Below are positions 7,780 through 16,541 of a DNA stretch of 64,000 nucleotides, piece after piece. The position numbers and the translations under genes were made by a program. The first letter of the stretch is position 1. Each line of letters begins with the position of its first letter. The notes below the pieces were generated by a model that was not told the origin of the DNA, searched no databases, and saw only the letters and a list, made by a program, of their open reading frames with translations. This stretch comes from Roseibium aggregatum (lineage in GTDB: Bacteria; Pseudomonadota; Alphaproteobacteria; Rhizobiales; Stappiaceae): positions 248,001 through 312,000 of the forward strand of contig NZ_JAEKJZ010000004.1 in the NCBI RefSeq assembly GCF_017309185.1, written 5' to 3'.

Positions 7780-9606
7780 ATGCCGACGACGCGTCCCGTT
7801 TTTGCGCCCCAGTCTTCAGCTTCAGCAGATCTCGGAGACCTGCCCGAATGGGATCTGAGCGATCTTTACCCGGCGATGGATGCACCCGAGGTTGGTGCGG
7901 ATCTGAAAGAAATCCTGGATCGGAGCAAGACCTTCGAGACATCCTACAAGGGACGCCTGGAGGATCTCGCGAAGGACAATGTTCCTGCTCTGGTTACCGC
8001 GATCCGCGCCTATGAGGATCTGGAAGACCTGATGGGCCGGCTGATTTCGTTCGCCGGGCTCGCCTATGCCGGCAACACGATCGATCCCGCGACGCAAAAA
8101 TTCTACGGCGACGTCCAGGAACAGATCACCACCGCTAGCTCACATCTGCTGTTCTTCACCCTGGAGATGAACAAGATCGACGACGCGGTGATGGAAAAGG
8201 CGCTCGCCGACACCGGCCTGGCGTACTACCGTCCCTGGATCGAGGACCTGCGCAAGGGCAAGCCCTATCAGCTGGAGGACCGGGTCGAGCAGCTCTTTCA
8301 CGAAAAGTCGGTCACGGGCGGCGGGGCCTGGAACCGTCTTTTCGACGAGACGATGGCGTCCTTGACATTCGATGTCGCAGGCGAGGAGCTGGGTATTGAA
8401 CCGACGCTCAACCTGCTTGTGGATCCGAAGCCGGAAACCCGCCGCCTGGCGTCGGAAGCGCTCACAAAAACCTTCAAGGACAATTTGCGGGTCTTCACGC
8501 TGGTCACCAACACGCTGGCCAAGGACAAGGAAATCTCCGACCGGTGGCGGAACTTTTCCGATGTCGCCGACAGCCGGCACCTCGCCAACCGGGTGGAGCG
8601 GGAGGTGGTCGACGCGCTTGTCGCCGCCGTGCGTGACGCCTATCCGCGTCTGTCGCACCGCTACTACAAGCTGAAGGCCAAATGGCTCGGCATGGAGCAG
8701 CTCAACACCTGGGACCGCAACGCGCCGCTGCCGGATGCCGACACGCGCGTGATCCCCTGGGCGGAGGCCAGGGAGACGGTCCTGTCCGCCTACAACGCCT
8801 TTTCGCCCGATATGGCCGGCATTGCGGCGCGCTTTTTCGAAAGGCGCTGGATCGATGCGCCGGCGAGGTCCGGCAAGGCTCCGGGCGCGTTCGCCCACCC
8901 GACGGTGCCGAGCGTCCACCCCTATGTGCTTGTCAACTATCAGGGCAAGGTTCGCGATGTGATGACGCTGGCCCATGAGCTGGGTCACGGGGTGCATCAG
9001 GTGCTTGCCGGGCCGAACGGACCGCTGATGGCGCCGACCCCGCTCACGCTTGCCGAAACCGCGAGCGTCTTCGGCGAAATGCTGACATTCAAGTCGCTGC
9101 TGGCCAAGGCGGAGAGCCCGCGCACAAGAAAAATCATGCTCGCCTCCAAGGCCGAGGACATGATCAACACGGTGGTGCGTCAGATCGCGTTCTACACCTT
9201 CGAGCGCAAGGTCCATACCGAACGGCGCAACGGAGAGCTGACATCGGACAAGATCGGCGAGCTCTGGCTCTCCGTGCAGGGAGAAAGCCTGGGGCCGGCC
9301 ATCAAGCTGAATGAGGGCTACGAGACTTTCTGGACCTACATCCCCCATTTCATCCATTCACCGTTCTACGTCTATGCCTATGCCTTCGGCGACTGCCTGG
9401 TGAACTCGCTTTACGCGGTTTACGAGGATGCGGAGGCCGGCTTCCAGGAGAAATATTTCGACCTCCTGAAGGCGGGCGGCACGAAGCACCATTCGGACCT
9501 GCTTGCGCCGTTTGGTCTCAGTGCGGCCGATCCGGATTTCTGGAAGAAAGGTCTTTCGGTTATCGAGCGCATCATCGATGAGCTTGAAGAGCTCGACGAC
9601 GCCTGA
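7780..9606 (+). CDS. pepF: M3 family oligoendopeptidase (PepF type)
   Basis: This 608-residue cytoplasmic zinc metallopeptidase of family M3 is expected to cleave short peptides during protein turnover. The catalytic motif LAHELGHGVHQ lies near residue 398, and the third zinc ligand is the Glu of TLAETASVFGE some 25 residues later. C-terminal family segments IPHFIHSPFYVYAYAFGD and LLKAGGTKHHSDLLAPFG are present. The length is normal. A GGAGAAGAG ribosome-binding site precedes the ATG. It diverges from the sigma-54 regulator gene and is followed after 22 bases by the DUF3445 gene, so those two may be co-transcribed. Confidence 0.95.
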   Translation: MPTTRPVFAPQSSASADLGDLPEWDLSDLYPAMDAPEVGADLKEILDRSKTFETSYKGRLEDLAKDNVPALVTAIRAYEDLEDLMGRLISFAGLAYAGNTIDPATQKFYGDVQEQITTASSHLLFFTLEMNKIDDAVMEKALADTGLAYYRPWIEDLRKGKPYQLEDRVEQLFHEKSVTGGGAWNRLFDETMASLTFDVAGEELGIEPTLNLLVDPKPETRRLASEALTKTFKDNLRVFTLVTNTLAKDKEISDRWRNFSDVADSRHLANRVEREVVDALVAAVRDAYPRLSHRYYKLKAKWLGMEQLNTWDRNAPLPDADTRVIPWAEARETVLSAYNAFSPDMAGIAARFFERRWIDAPARSGKAPGAFAHPTVPSVHPYVLVNYQGKVRDVMTLAHELGHGVHQVLAGPNGPLMAPTPLTLAETASVFGEMLTFKSLLAKAESPRTRKIMLASKAEDMINTVVRQIAFYTFERKVHTERRNGELTSDKIGELWLSVQGESLGPAIKLNEGYETFWTYIPHFIHSPFYVYAYAFGDCLVNSLYAVYEDAEAGFQEKYFDLLKAGGTKHHSDLLAPFGLSAADPDFWKKGLSVIERIIDELEELDDA

Positions 9607-9628
9607 AGGGAAGGGGAGTTAAAGCTGC

Positions 9629-10528
9629 ATGGACGTAAAAACGGCTCCCCCCTTTCTGCATACGCCCTATGACGGTTCCAGCCAGCCTTTCTCGGTCGGG
9701 CTGAAGCCGATCGGCGAGGACGTCTTGCTGGAGCCGGACCGGTTCCTGGATCCGTATCTGCACGAAAAGCAGGACCTTCTTTCGCAGAAGCGGGATGCGG
9801 TTTTCGGAGCCGAGCCGGGAACGGAAGACGCGCAGGCGGAGGTCTTGAGCCTCATTCTGGATAATCTCGACCGCTATCACGGCGACAGGTACCGGATCGG
9901 TCCAGACAGTGTCGAAATACCCGAAGCCGGTCTGAAAATTCCCCTACAGGGGGAACCAGCGCTTCTGACGGCCTCGATGCTGGTTCAGGAAGACCTCGTT
10001 CTCATGCGGGCGGGCCCGGACGGCTATCGCCTGGTCGCCGCGTCTCTGTGTTTTCCGTCTTCCTGGTCGCTGACGGAGAAATTCGGCCGGTCGATGACCG
10101 GTATTCACGACAACGTGCCGGGCTTCAACGGCGCGCGCATGGGAAACATGGTCGCGCGGTTGTTTGAAAACCTGAAACCGGGCCAGCTCGTCTGCCGGTA
10201 TAACTGGTCGCTTTACGCCGATCCCGGTCTGCATCACCCCAAACCCAAGCGTATCCGGGCGGAGATTCACGCGGGTCTGTTGGCCCGGCTTTTCATGCGC
10301 GTCGAGCGGCAGACTTTGCAGCGGTTGCCGGGCTCGGGAGATCTTCTGTTCACCATCAAGGTGCATCACGATCCGCTGGCTCCGCTCGCAAAACACGAGG
10401 ACCGGGCGCGACTTGCCTCCGGCCTCAGAGAACAGCTTCTGGCTCTCGATGAAGACCAGCTCGCCTACAAGGGTATTGCGCAAATGCGCGACGATCTGGC
10501 GCGTTCGCTCGAGACCATCATCGACTGA
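9629..10528 (+). CDS. DUF3445 protein, haem-dependent oxidative N-demethylase-like
   Basis: This 299-residue protein belongs to DUF3445, the family of the alpha subunit of haem-dependent oxidative N-demethylase (HODM), which binds haem and demethylates dimethylamine in Pseudomonas. Conserved stretches here are SLCFPSSWSLTEKFGRS, IHDNVPGFNG, CRYNWSLYADP and RVERQTLQRLPGSGDLLFTI. The partner subunits of characterised HODM are not encoded nearby, so the substrate is unknown and a different oxidative role is possible. It lies 22 bases after pepF with a GGGGAG-like ribosome-binding site. Confidence 0.85.
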   Translation: MDVKTAPPFLHTPYDGSSQPFSVGLKPIGEDVLLEPDRFLDPYLHEKQDLLSQKRDAVFGAEPGTEDAQAEVLSLILDNLDRYHGDRYRIGPDSVEIPEAGLKIPLQGEPALLTASMLVQEDLVLMRAGPDGYRLVAASLCFPSSWSLTEKFGRSMTGIHDNVPGFNGARMGNMVARLFENLKPGQLVCRYNWSLYADPGLHHPKPKRIRAEIHAGLLARLFMRVERQTLQRLPGSGDLLFTIKVHHDPLAPLAKHEDRARLASGLREQLLALDEDQLAYKGIAQMRDDLARSLETIID

Positions 10529-10639
10529 GTTTCCAGAGTGCTCCGAAGGCGATGTTCCGTTCCATCTGGATATTGCCCTTGAAGCTCATATTTAGTGCGG
10601 TGAAACACCGTCTGACAAAAGTGGGAGCACCGTTCCGAC

Positions 10640-12019
10640 ATGCCCGAGAGCAGGGACCGCGAAAGCAATAGGTTATCGGCCCGTATGGGCCGTTATGCCA
10701 AGGTCGGCACCAATATGGGCGGGCTTGCCGCCAAGGTGGCTGGGGCCAAGCTGTTTGGCAGGGAACTCGACAACGCCAAGAACGCGGCCGAGCTTGCCGC
10801 TGCCCTCGGCGGGCTCAAGGGGCCCCTGATGAAGGTGGCTCAGCTGCTGTCGACCATTCCCGACGCCCTGCCGCCGGAGTACACGACCGAACTGGCCCAA
10901 TTGCAGGCGAGCGCGCCGCCGATGGGCTGGGCTTTTGTCAAACGGCGGATGCGAGCCGAGCTCGGGCCTGACTGGCAGGGCCGGTTCGCCGAATTCGGGC
11001 GGGAGCCGGCGGCGGCGGCCTCTCTCGGACAGGTGCACCGGGCGACCGCCCATGACGGCCGGGTCCTGGCCTGCAAGCTGCAATATCCGGACATGGCATC
11101 AGCGGTGGAAGCGGATCTGAAACAGCTCCAGATGCTGTTCTCGCTGCACCGGCGCATGAGCCCGGCCATCGATACGCGGGAAATCGCCAAGGAAATCAGC
11201 GCCCGGGTCCGCGAGGAACTCGACTATGTCCGCGAGGCCGCCCATATCGCCATGTATCGGGAGATTCTGTCCGACAGCGAGGAAGTCCGGGTGCCCAGCG
11301 TGGTGGAGGAATTATCGACCGGACGGCTGCTGACCATGGGCTGGCTAACGGGAAAGCCGCTTCTCGACTACAAGGAACACTCCCAGGAGGAACGCAATCT
11401 TCTGGCCAGGACCATGTTTCATGCCTGGTGGCATCCGTTCAGCCACTTTGGAGTGATTCACGGTGACCCGCACCTCGGCAACTACACCGTGTTCGAGCAG
11501 GACGGCGCCCCGGCGGGGATGAACCTGCTCGACTACGGCTGTATCCGGATCTTTCCGGAAAGCTTCGTCCATGGCGTCGTTGAGCTCTACCGGGGGCTCC
11601 TGGAGGAGGACAACGACCGGATCGTTTCAGCCTACGAACGCTGGGGCTTCTCGAACCTCAAGAAGGAGGTCATCGAGGTCCTGAATATCTGGGCGCGTTT
11701 CATCTACGGGCCGCTTCTGAGCGACCGGGTCCGTTCGATCGCCGACGGCGTGTCGGCGGCCGAATACGGACGGAAGGAAGCCTTCCGGGTACATTCCGCC
11801 CTGAAGGAACTCGGCCCGGTCACCGTGCCGCAGGAGTTCGTTTTCATGGACCGGGCTGCCATCGGGCTCGGCGGCGTCTTCCTGCATCTGAAGGCCGAAC
11901 TCAACTTCTTCCGGCTCTTCAATGAACAGATCGACGGCTTCGACGCCGAACAGGTAAGCCGGCGTCAGAGCGCGGCACTGAAGGCGGCGGGCCTCGCCGA
12001 TGCGCCGCACGCGGCGTGA
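10640..12019 (+). CDS. ABC1/UbiB-family atypical kinase
   Basis: This 459-residue member of the ABC1/AarF/UbiB/ADCK family consists of atypical kinase-like ATPases linked to ubiquinone and lipid metabolism. Visible motifs are the Ala-rich loop EPAAAASLGQVHRA, the nucleotide-binding lysine in LACKLQYP, the catalytic-type loop HGDPHLGNY and the metal-binding LLDYGCIR (DFG equivalent). The N-terminal KxGQ signature reads MKVAQLLS here, with Ala in place of Gly. No transmembrane C-terminus is obvious, unlike E. coli UbiB, so this is probably a soluble paralogue rather than the main ubiquinone-biosynthesis protein. It sits alone, 111 bases after the DUF3445 gene. Confidence 0.88.
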   Translation: MPESRDRESNRLSARMGRYAKVGTNMGGLAAKVAGAKLFGRELDNAKNAAELAAALGGLKGPLMKVAQLLSTIPDALPPEYTTELAQLQASAPPMGWAFVKRRMRAELGPDWQGRFAEFGREPAAAASLGQVHRATAHDGRVLACKLQYPDMASAVEADLKQLQMLFSLHRRMSPAIDTREIAKEISARVREELDYVREAAHIAMYREILSDSEEVRVPSVVEELSTGRLLTMGWLTGKPLLDYKEHSQEERNLLARTMFHAWWHPFSHFGVIHGDPHLGNYTVFEQDGAPAGMNLLDYGCIRIFPESFVHGVVELYRGLLEEDNDRIVSAYERWGFSNLKKEVIEVLNIWARFIYGPLLSDRVRSIADGVSAAEYGRKEAFRVHSALKELGPVTVPQEFVFMDRAAIGLGGVFLHLKAELNFFRLFNEQIDGFDAEQVSRRQSAALKAAGLADAPHAA

Positions 12020-12152
12020 GAGGCCGGTTGAAACCTGCTTGAAAGGGACGTAATCGGCGATCCCCGCCCGAATTGGCCAATCGCAACATTGCCGAACAGG
12101 AAAACTTTGTTGTATGAAGACTGCCAATCGATTTTTTCCTGGGGGGACTTTC

Positions 12153-12434
12153 ATGTCTGACGATACCGCGCCGGCTATGGATTACGAGGCTCACGAACAG
12201 ACCTACGAGGGGTTCATCACCTTTTCCAAGGTCGGAACCATCGCCGTTCTGAACATCGTTCTCTGCCTGATCCTGTTCGCGTTTGGCGGTACGGTCGCCA
12301 CGGTGTTCGGCTGGCTGATGCTGATCGCGACGATCGTTGCTTCCGTCATTGGCGTAGCGCTCGGCGCATCGGGCTGGATGGCTCCGGCAGCGGTGTTCGT
12401 GCTGACTGGCATTCTCGCCATTCTCACGGTCTGA
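12153..12434 (+). CDS. aa3-type cytochrome c oxidase subunit IV
   Basis: This 93-residue membrane peptide matches the alphaproteobacterial aa3-oxidase subunit IV family (PF07835). Its N-terminal motif MDYEAHEQTYEGFITFSKVG is followed by hydrophobic segments (AVLNIVLCLILFAFGG and further C-terminal helices). It is slightly longer than the single-helix classical subunit, with two or three predicted membrane spans. The start was placed at the ATG preceded by CTGGGGGGAC; an ATG 39 bases upstream is in frame but has a poorer ribosome-binding site. No other oxidase subunits are nearby, which is usual for this gene. A strong terminator follows at 12478-12506. Confidence 0.8.
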   Translation: MSDDTAPAMDYEAHEQTYEGFITFSKVGTIAVLNIVLCLILFAFGGTVATVFGWLMLIATIVASVIGVALGASGWMAPAAVFVLTGILAILTV

Positions 12435-12477
12435 GGACCGACGGAGGAACTTCGCGCCTGAAGGCGTTTTGTAAAAG

Positions 12478-12506
12478 AGGCGCGGGTTTACCGCGCCTTT
12501 TGTTTT
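12478..12506 (+). terminator. Rho-independent terminator
   Basis: An 8-bp stem AGGCGCGG / CCGCGCCT with a GTTTA loop is followed by TTTGTTTT. It ends the cytochrome oxidase subunit transcript just before rluA. Confidence 0.85.
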
Positions 12507-12512
12507 AAGACG

Positions 12513-13184
12513 ATGACCCAGAGCGTTCCTTCCACTTTCGACTACAGACCGCCGGCGGATCCCTATCTCGCTGTGCTCCACGCCGACGAAGACCTGCTGG
12601 TTGTCGACAAGCCGAGCGGTCTTTTGAGCGTGCCCGGCAAGCGGGTGGAGCATGCCGACTGCCTGGAACTGAGGGCGCGGGACGCCTATCCGCAGGCACG
12701 GATCGTGCACCGTCTGGACATGGATACCTCTGGCGTCATGGTTCTGGCGATGAACCCGGCCGCCCACCGCCATCTCGGCCTGCAATTCGAACGGCGCAAG
12801 ACGGCGAAGACCTATCTGGCCGATGTCTGGGGACATGTCGCGGAGAATGAGGGCGAGATCGACCTGCCGCTCATTTGCGACTGGCCAAATCGGCCGAAAC
12901 AGATGGTCAGTTTCGAACACGGCAAACCGGCACTCACCCGGTTTCAGGTGCTGGAACGCTTTGAGGTCACGACCAGGGTGCGGCTCTTTCCGCATACCGG
13001 CCGGTCGCACCAGCTCCGGGTGCACATGCTCGCGCTCGGTCATCCGATCGCGGGAGACCGTTTCTATGCGCAAGGGGATGCGCTTGCCGCATCGTCCCGG
13101 CTGGCCCTGCACGCCGAATGCCTGGAACTCCACCATCCGGCGAATGGCGAGCGGGTGAGTTTCCGCTCGGCGGTGCCCTTTTAA
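12513..13184 (+). CDS. rluA: RluA-family pseudouridine synthase
   Basis: This 223-residue pseudouridine synthase of the RluA family isomerises uridine in 23S rRNA (U746) and tRNA (U32). The catalytic motif is VHRLDMDTSGVMVLA with the catalytic Asp at residue 69. Other family stretches are LLVVDKPSGLLSVPGK, RKTAKTYLADVWG and FPHTGRSHQLRVHML. No S4 domain is present, which points to RluA rather than RluB/C/D. The ATG lies 7 bases after the upstream terminator's T-run, so the start or its promoter is unusual; transcription may read through, or initiate within the terminator region. Confidence 0.88.
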   Translation: MTQSVPSTFDYRPPADPYLAVLHADEDLLVVDKPSGLLSVPGKRVEHADCLELRARDAYPQARIVHRLDMDTSGVMVLAMNPAAHRHLGLQFERRKTAKTYLADVWGHVAENEGEIDLPLICDWPNRPKQMVSFEHGKPALTRFQVLERFEVTTRVRLFPHTGRSHQLRVHMLALGHPIAGDRFYAQGDALAASSRLALHAECLELHHPANGERVSFRSAVPF

Positions 13185-13205
13185 CGAGGCACCTCGAAGG
13201 GACGG

Positions 13206-14054
13206 TCACCGCCGCTCGGGATCATGGCCGGGGTAGAGATCCTGCATGCGGTTTCCGCAGATGGCGCGGATGATTCCGGTTTCTTCCGGGGTCAGTTCCG
13301 CCGTTTCCCGGTCGGCGCGTTCCGGCGTCGTACCGGGGTCGGAGGCCGGCTCCCGGATATCGACCGGGGTGTCAGCGACCTCGGGTTTGATGCCGCGTAA
13401 ACCGCCGAAGGCTTCGATCCCTGCGATGGTTGCATCGCGGTTTTCGATCAGATCCTCATACCGTACGACGTGCAGCATGGACGGCAGGTTCTGGAAGTCT
13501 TTCTTCATCAGGGCGGCGATTACGTCGGTGTTCTGGACCCATCGATTGCAGGCCTTGACCAGTCTTTCCTCGTTGACGATCCAGTTCTCGGCTTTTTGCG
13601 ACCTGATGACATCGTAGACGTTCCGGTACATGTAGATGCACTTCAGATCCGAGATCAGGTCCGCGATTTTCACGATTTGCGAAAAATTGAGGCTGGGAAC
13701 CGTCGTGGCCCAGACTTCCTTGTCGATTTGCCGTGTCGCCTCGTCGAAATGCTGCCGGTAGAATGTAACCGCGCCGACCAGGGCGTGTTTGCCAAACTCT
13801 CCTGGCAGATCAAGGGAAACCATCCAGAAATCATAGTTTCCTTCGAAGACATTCGCCCATTCGGCCTCATGCCTTGGTTCGTGCTCCTGAATGGCGACCA
13901 TTTCCTGGTGCGCGAACTCGCAGATCTGGCGGAGCCGTTCGCCGGTGTTTTCGCCGTAGCAGATACCGTTCTGGGAACTGCTGATCAGCCTTTGCAAAAG
14001 CATGGTACCGGAGCGGGGCGCCGCCGAGGTGACGAAAATCGGATTGGCTGTCAT
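13206..14054 (-). CDS. Sulfotransferase family protein
   Basis: This 282-residue protein has a sulfotransferase-like fold. The N-terminal PAPS-binding P-loop is FVTSAAPRSGTMLLQRLI, and a 3'-phosphate-binding segment is seen in CIYMYRNVYDVIRSQKAENW. It probably transfers sulfate from PAPS to an unknown acceptor, perhaps a polysaccharide or lipid. It is convergent with rluA and co-directional with the downstream reductase and TPR genes, without indications of shared function. Confidence 0.8.
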   Translation of the reverse strand: MTANPIFVTSAAPRSGTMLLQRLISSSQNGICYGENTGERLRQICEFAHQEMVAIQEHEPRHEAEWANVFEGNYDFWMVSLDLPGEFGKHALVGAVTFYRQHFDEATRQIDKEVWATTVPSLNFSQIVKIADLISDLKCIYMYRNVYDVIRSQKAENWIVNEERLVKACNRWVQNTDVIAALMKKDFQNLPSMLHVVRYEDLIENRDATIAGIEAFGGLRGIKPEVADTPVDIREPASDPGTTPERADRETAELTPEETGIIRAICGNRMQDLYPGHDPERR

Positions 14055-14177
14055 CTGGGAAGGGTGCCTTCAGCGCGTGGGCGCGAACGAGTGAAGTAGC
14101 GAATCGAGCAAAGGCTAACACAGTTGCCCGACCGGGTCGAAACGGGCAGGAACCTGTTCGGTGGATGCCGGCTGCAA

Positions 14178-14762
14178 TCAGGTCGCGGAACCGCCCAGGG
14201 CACGCATCTTGTCAAGCCATTTGCCGACCTTTGCTTCGCTGGTGTTTTCCACCATGCCAAAGACCGTGGATCTGACCGGCTTGAAGCCGATAAAGCCAAG
14301 TATGTTGCGCTTCAGGTTCTTCAGGCTGTGCGCCCGGTACCAGAAAGTGTAGGCGAAGGCCGGCATGCCCGTGGTGACGACCACGCGGGCCGATTTGCCG
14401 CGCATCTTTCCCTTAGGCCATCTGTCCTGTTCCGACCTTTCGAAGGCGGTGTCATAGTGGAGGACCTGCTCCAGGAAGGCTTTGGTGTAGGCCGGCAGCG
14501 TGCCGAGCCAGAGCGGGTAGATCAGAACGAGATGATCCGCCGAGAGCAGCGCGTCGCGGGCGGGCTGGAGAACGGCGGGCGTCGGCTCGTGTTCAAATTC
14601 GGAGGGCTTGCGCAGCACGGGAAACTCGAGATCGGCAATGCGGATCAGGGTGGTCCGATGCCCGGCTGCTTTCGCGCCCTCCTCACAGGCCAGGGCGAGG
14701 GCGTGGCAGAGATGCCTGTCCACCGGGTCCGGGTGACCGTCCAGGATAAGTATCGAGGTCAT
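14178..14762 (-). CDS. NAD(P)H-dependent oxidoreductase, flavodoxin-like fold
   Basis: This 194-residue FMN-binding quinone reductase-type protein is of the NQO1/KefF/MdaB group (PF02525). Visible features are the N-terminal ILILDGHPDPVDRHLC, the central LIYPLWLGTLPAYTKAFLEQV that contacts the flavin, and the glycine-rich TTGMPAFAYTFWYRAH. It likely transfers two electrons from NAD(P)H to quinones. No Kef potassium channel gene is nearby. The gene stands apart from the sulfotransferase gene by about 120 bases. Confidence 0.86.
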   Translation of the reverse strand: MTSILILDGHPDPVDRHLCHALALACEEGAKAAGHRTTLIRIADLEFPVLRKPSEFEHEPTPAVLQPARDALLSADHLVLIYPLWLGTLPAYTKAFLEQVLHYDTAFERSEQDRWPKGKMRGKSARVVVTTGMPAFAYTFWYRAHSLKNLKRNILGFIGFKPVRSTVFGMVENTSEAKVGKWLDKMRALGGSAT

Positions 14763-14861
14763 GACGCGCCTGTCTTTTCTGTGGAACAGGCGGATTATAG
14801 GTGACCGGCGACGGCAAGGCGTTGACCTTTGTCACGCGTGCCTTGCTCCGCTCGGCAGGTC

Positions 14862-15716
14862 CTAACCCCGGCCGACCCGGCCGAGACCCTCACGGGCGAT
14901 CTTGTTCGAGTTGTCGAGGGTGATCGCGCGGGTGAAGTTGCGGTGCGCATCTTTCGGCTTGCCGAGCATTTCCAGGGCGAGGCCCCGGTTCGCCCAGGCA
15001 ACGGCGGAATCCCGGTCGAGGTTGACCGCCATGGACAGGTCGGCGAATGCCGCGTTCGGGTCGTTGATCGCCAGGTAGGAAATGCCGCGGGCGATATAAG
15101 GCGCCGCGGCCTTGGGGTTGAGGCCGATTGCGGTCGCAAAATCCTCGATGGCGCGGTTGTCCTGATTCTGGGCCTGATAGATCAGGCCCCGATTGTAGAA
15201 CGCGCGGGCGTCGCTGCTGTCGCGGGTGATGACCGAGTTGAAGTCCGCCAGGGCGGCGCTGAAATTGCCTTGCTGACGATAAATGTTGCCCCGGCCCACA
15301 TAGGCGACATCGTAATCCGGCTTGATGTTGATCGCGCGGGTATAATCGGCAATCGCCAGCTGGTCCTGACCCTGACGCCGGTAGACCAGGGCCCGGTTGG
15401 CATAGGTCTGATAGGATTGCGGGTTGAGCTGAAGCGCCCTGTCGAAGTCCTCGACCGCCTGATCGAGCTTGCCGGCCTGACCGTAGGCGATGCCGCGCGT
15501 GCTGTAGGCATGGGCGTCTGACGGATTGGCTTCGATCACCGCGGTCAAAGAGGCGATGTTGGTGGACGACCCGGCCGATGAATTGACCGGAACCCCATCG
15601 TAAACGCCGGAGGTGTTGCAGGCGCCCAGAAGCGATGCAAGTCCGAGCAGGAAGGCGTGTGGCAGGTACTTGCGCATGCGGCCCTTGATGTCTTTCTTGA
15701 TCAGGCGATTGGACAT
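14862..15716 (-). CDS. TPR-repeat lipoprotein
   Basis: This 284-residue lipoprotein has a signal peptide ending in the lipobox LASLLGAC, so it is probably anchored in a membrane facing the periplasm. After the Cys come six consecutive tetratricopeptide repeats (for example AHAYSTRGIAYGQAGKLDQA and AYVGRGNIYRQQGNFSAALA), which form a scaffold for protein binding. It resembles NlpI-like TPR lipoproteins that organise cell-wall enzymes, but the partner is unknown. Three in-frame ATGs are possible: 15725 (directly after GGAGG), 15716 and 15677; the last gives the shortest canonical lipoprotein signal. Confidence 0.83.
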   Translation of the reverse strand: MSNRLIKKDIKGRMRKYLPHAFLLGLASLLGACNTSGVYDGVPVNSSAGSSTNIASLTAVIEANPSDAHAYSTRGIAYGQAGKLDQAVEDFDRALQLNPQSYQTYANRALVYRRQGQDQLAIADYTRAINIKPDYDVAYVGRGNIYRQQGNFSAALADFNSVITRDSSDARAFYNRGLIYQAQNQDNRAIEDFATAIGLNPKAAAPYIARGISYLAINDPNAAFADLSMAVNLDRDSAVAWANRGLALEMLGKPKDAHRNFTRAITLDNSNKIAREGLGRVGRG

Positions 15717-15800
15717 GCCGTTCATCTGCCTCCAATGGGGCGGGAATATGGCTCGGTTCCGATCCCGGAAGCATGTCCAAAGCCAACTTCGCAAAACGCC

Positions 15801-15827
15801 AAAAAGCCGACCGTGACATCGGCCGGC
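15801..15827 (-). terminator. Rho-independent terminator of rpsU
   Basis: Read on the minus strand, an 8-bp stem (GCCGGCCG / CGGTCGGC, one G-U pair) with loop ATGTCA is followed by TTTTT. It lies 60 bases after the rpsU stop and separates it from the TPR gene. Confidence 0.8.
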
Positions 15828-15887
15828 CTTACGGCAAAACTGCTTAGGAATGGCTGGCCGTGCGGCCGGGCTCAACTCAAGCCGCGC

Positions 15888-16115
15888 TTAGCGGCGAGCG
15901 GATTTGCCCGGAACGAGACCTTCGCGCTGAGCCCGCTTGCGAGCCAGCTTGCGCGCGCGGCGAATGGCTTCAGCCTTTTCACGCGCCTTCTTTTCGGACG
16001 GCTTTTCAAAGTGTCCGCGAAGCTTCATTTCACGGAAGATGCCTTCGCGCTGCATCTTTTTCTTAAGCGCTTTCAGCGCCTGATCGACATTGTTGTCGCG
16101 AACCAAAACCTGCAC
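15888..16115 (-). CDS. rpsU: 30S ribosomal protein S21
   Basis: This 75-residue protein is ribosomal protein S21 (bS21), which helps the 30S subunit engage mRNA. The sequence [20 protein letters not shown], then [21 protein letters not shown] and an Arg/Lys/Ala-rich C-terminus are diagnostic. The start codon is GTG, with a CGGGA element about nine bases upstream. A GC-rich hairpin sits in the leader at 16139-16157. The gene is monocistronic, between its own leader region and a terminator at 15801-15827. Confidence 0.96.
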   Translation of the reverse strand: MQVLVRDNNVDQALKALKKKMQREGIFREMKLRGHFEKPSEKKAREKAEAIRRARKLARKRAQREGLVPGKSARR

Positions 16116-16541
16116 GCGTTTTTTCCCGTTCTTGATGCGCCGCGGCCAATCCGCGGCAGAATTGGATATTGCCAGTATTGGACAATGATTGAAGCGAGGT
16201 TTGGCCAGCCGGTCCCGTCACCACCTCGAAACACGCAAGGAATGCACGAGGCATTCACCCGTGAGTTCAAGTGTCCAGATGTGTACAGAAACCTGATCGC
16301 CGCTGACGCGTCGCTCACTTTGGGCGGTTGAATACCAGAGCGGGCGGCGCATGTCCACAGCCAAACGAAAATAAAGGCGCGCGACCCGTTCCGCCGCAAG
16401 AGGTTCCCCGCGCAGCAGGCGCTTGCCCGGTGAACCGTTGCGCTGGACAGATACCGGTTTGGCTATTAGTGGTGAAGGCCATCTGCCGTAGTCCCGACGA
16501 GCCCGACCGGGCAGGCTGGCCGCCCAAAATTTGGAGAAAGA
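16116..16541. other. Divergent intergenic region, rpsU and MATE gene
   Basis: About 425 bases separate rpsU from the divergent MATE transporter gene. Apart from the rpsU leader hairpin I see no gene or recognisable operator. Short open frames on both strands lack ribosome-binding sites or protein-like composition. Confidence 0.4.
16139..16157 (-). promoter_or_regulatory. Leader hairpin upstream of rpsU
   Basis: A perfect 7-bp GC stem (GCCGCGG / CCGCGGC) with a five-base loop lies 23 bases upstream of the GTG start of rpsU. Its position just outside the ribosome-binding site suggests translational control or transcript protection, but this is inference from structure alone. Confidence 0.35.

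Noticed and set aside
8140..9357. 405-codon minus-strand frame opposite pepF
   Set aside because: It lies within the pepF coding region and its translation is Arg/Gly/His-rich without family character.
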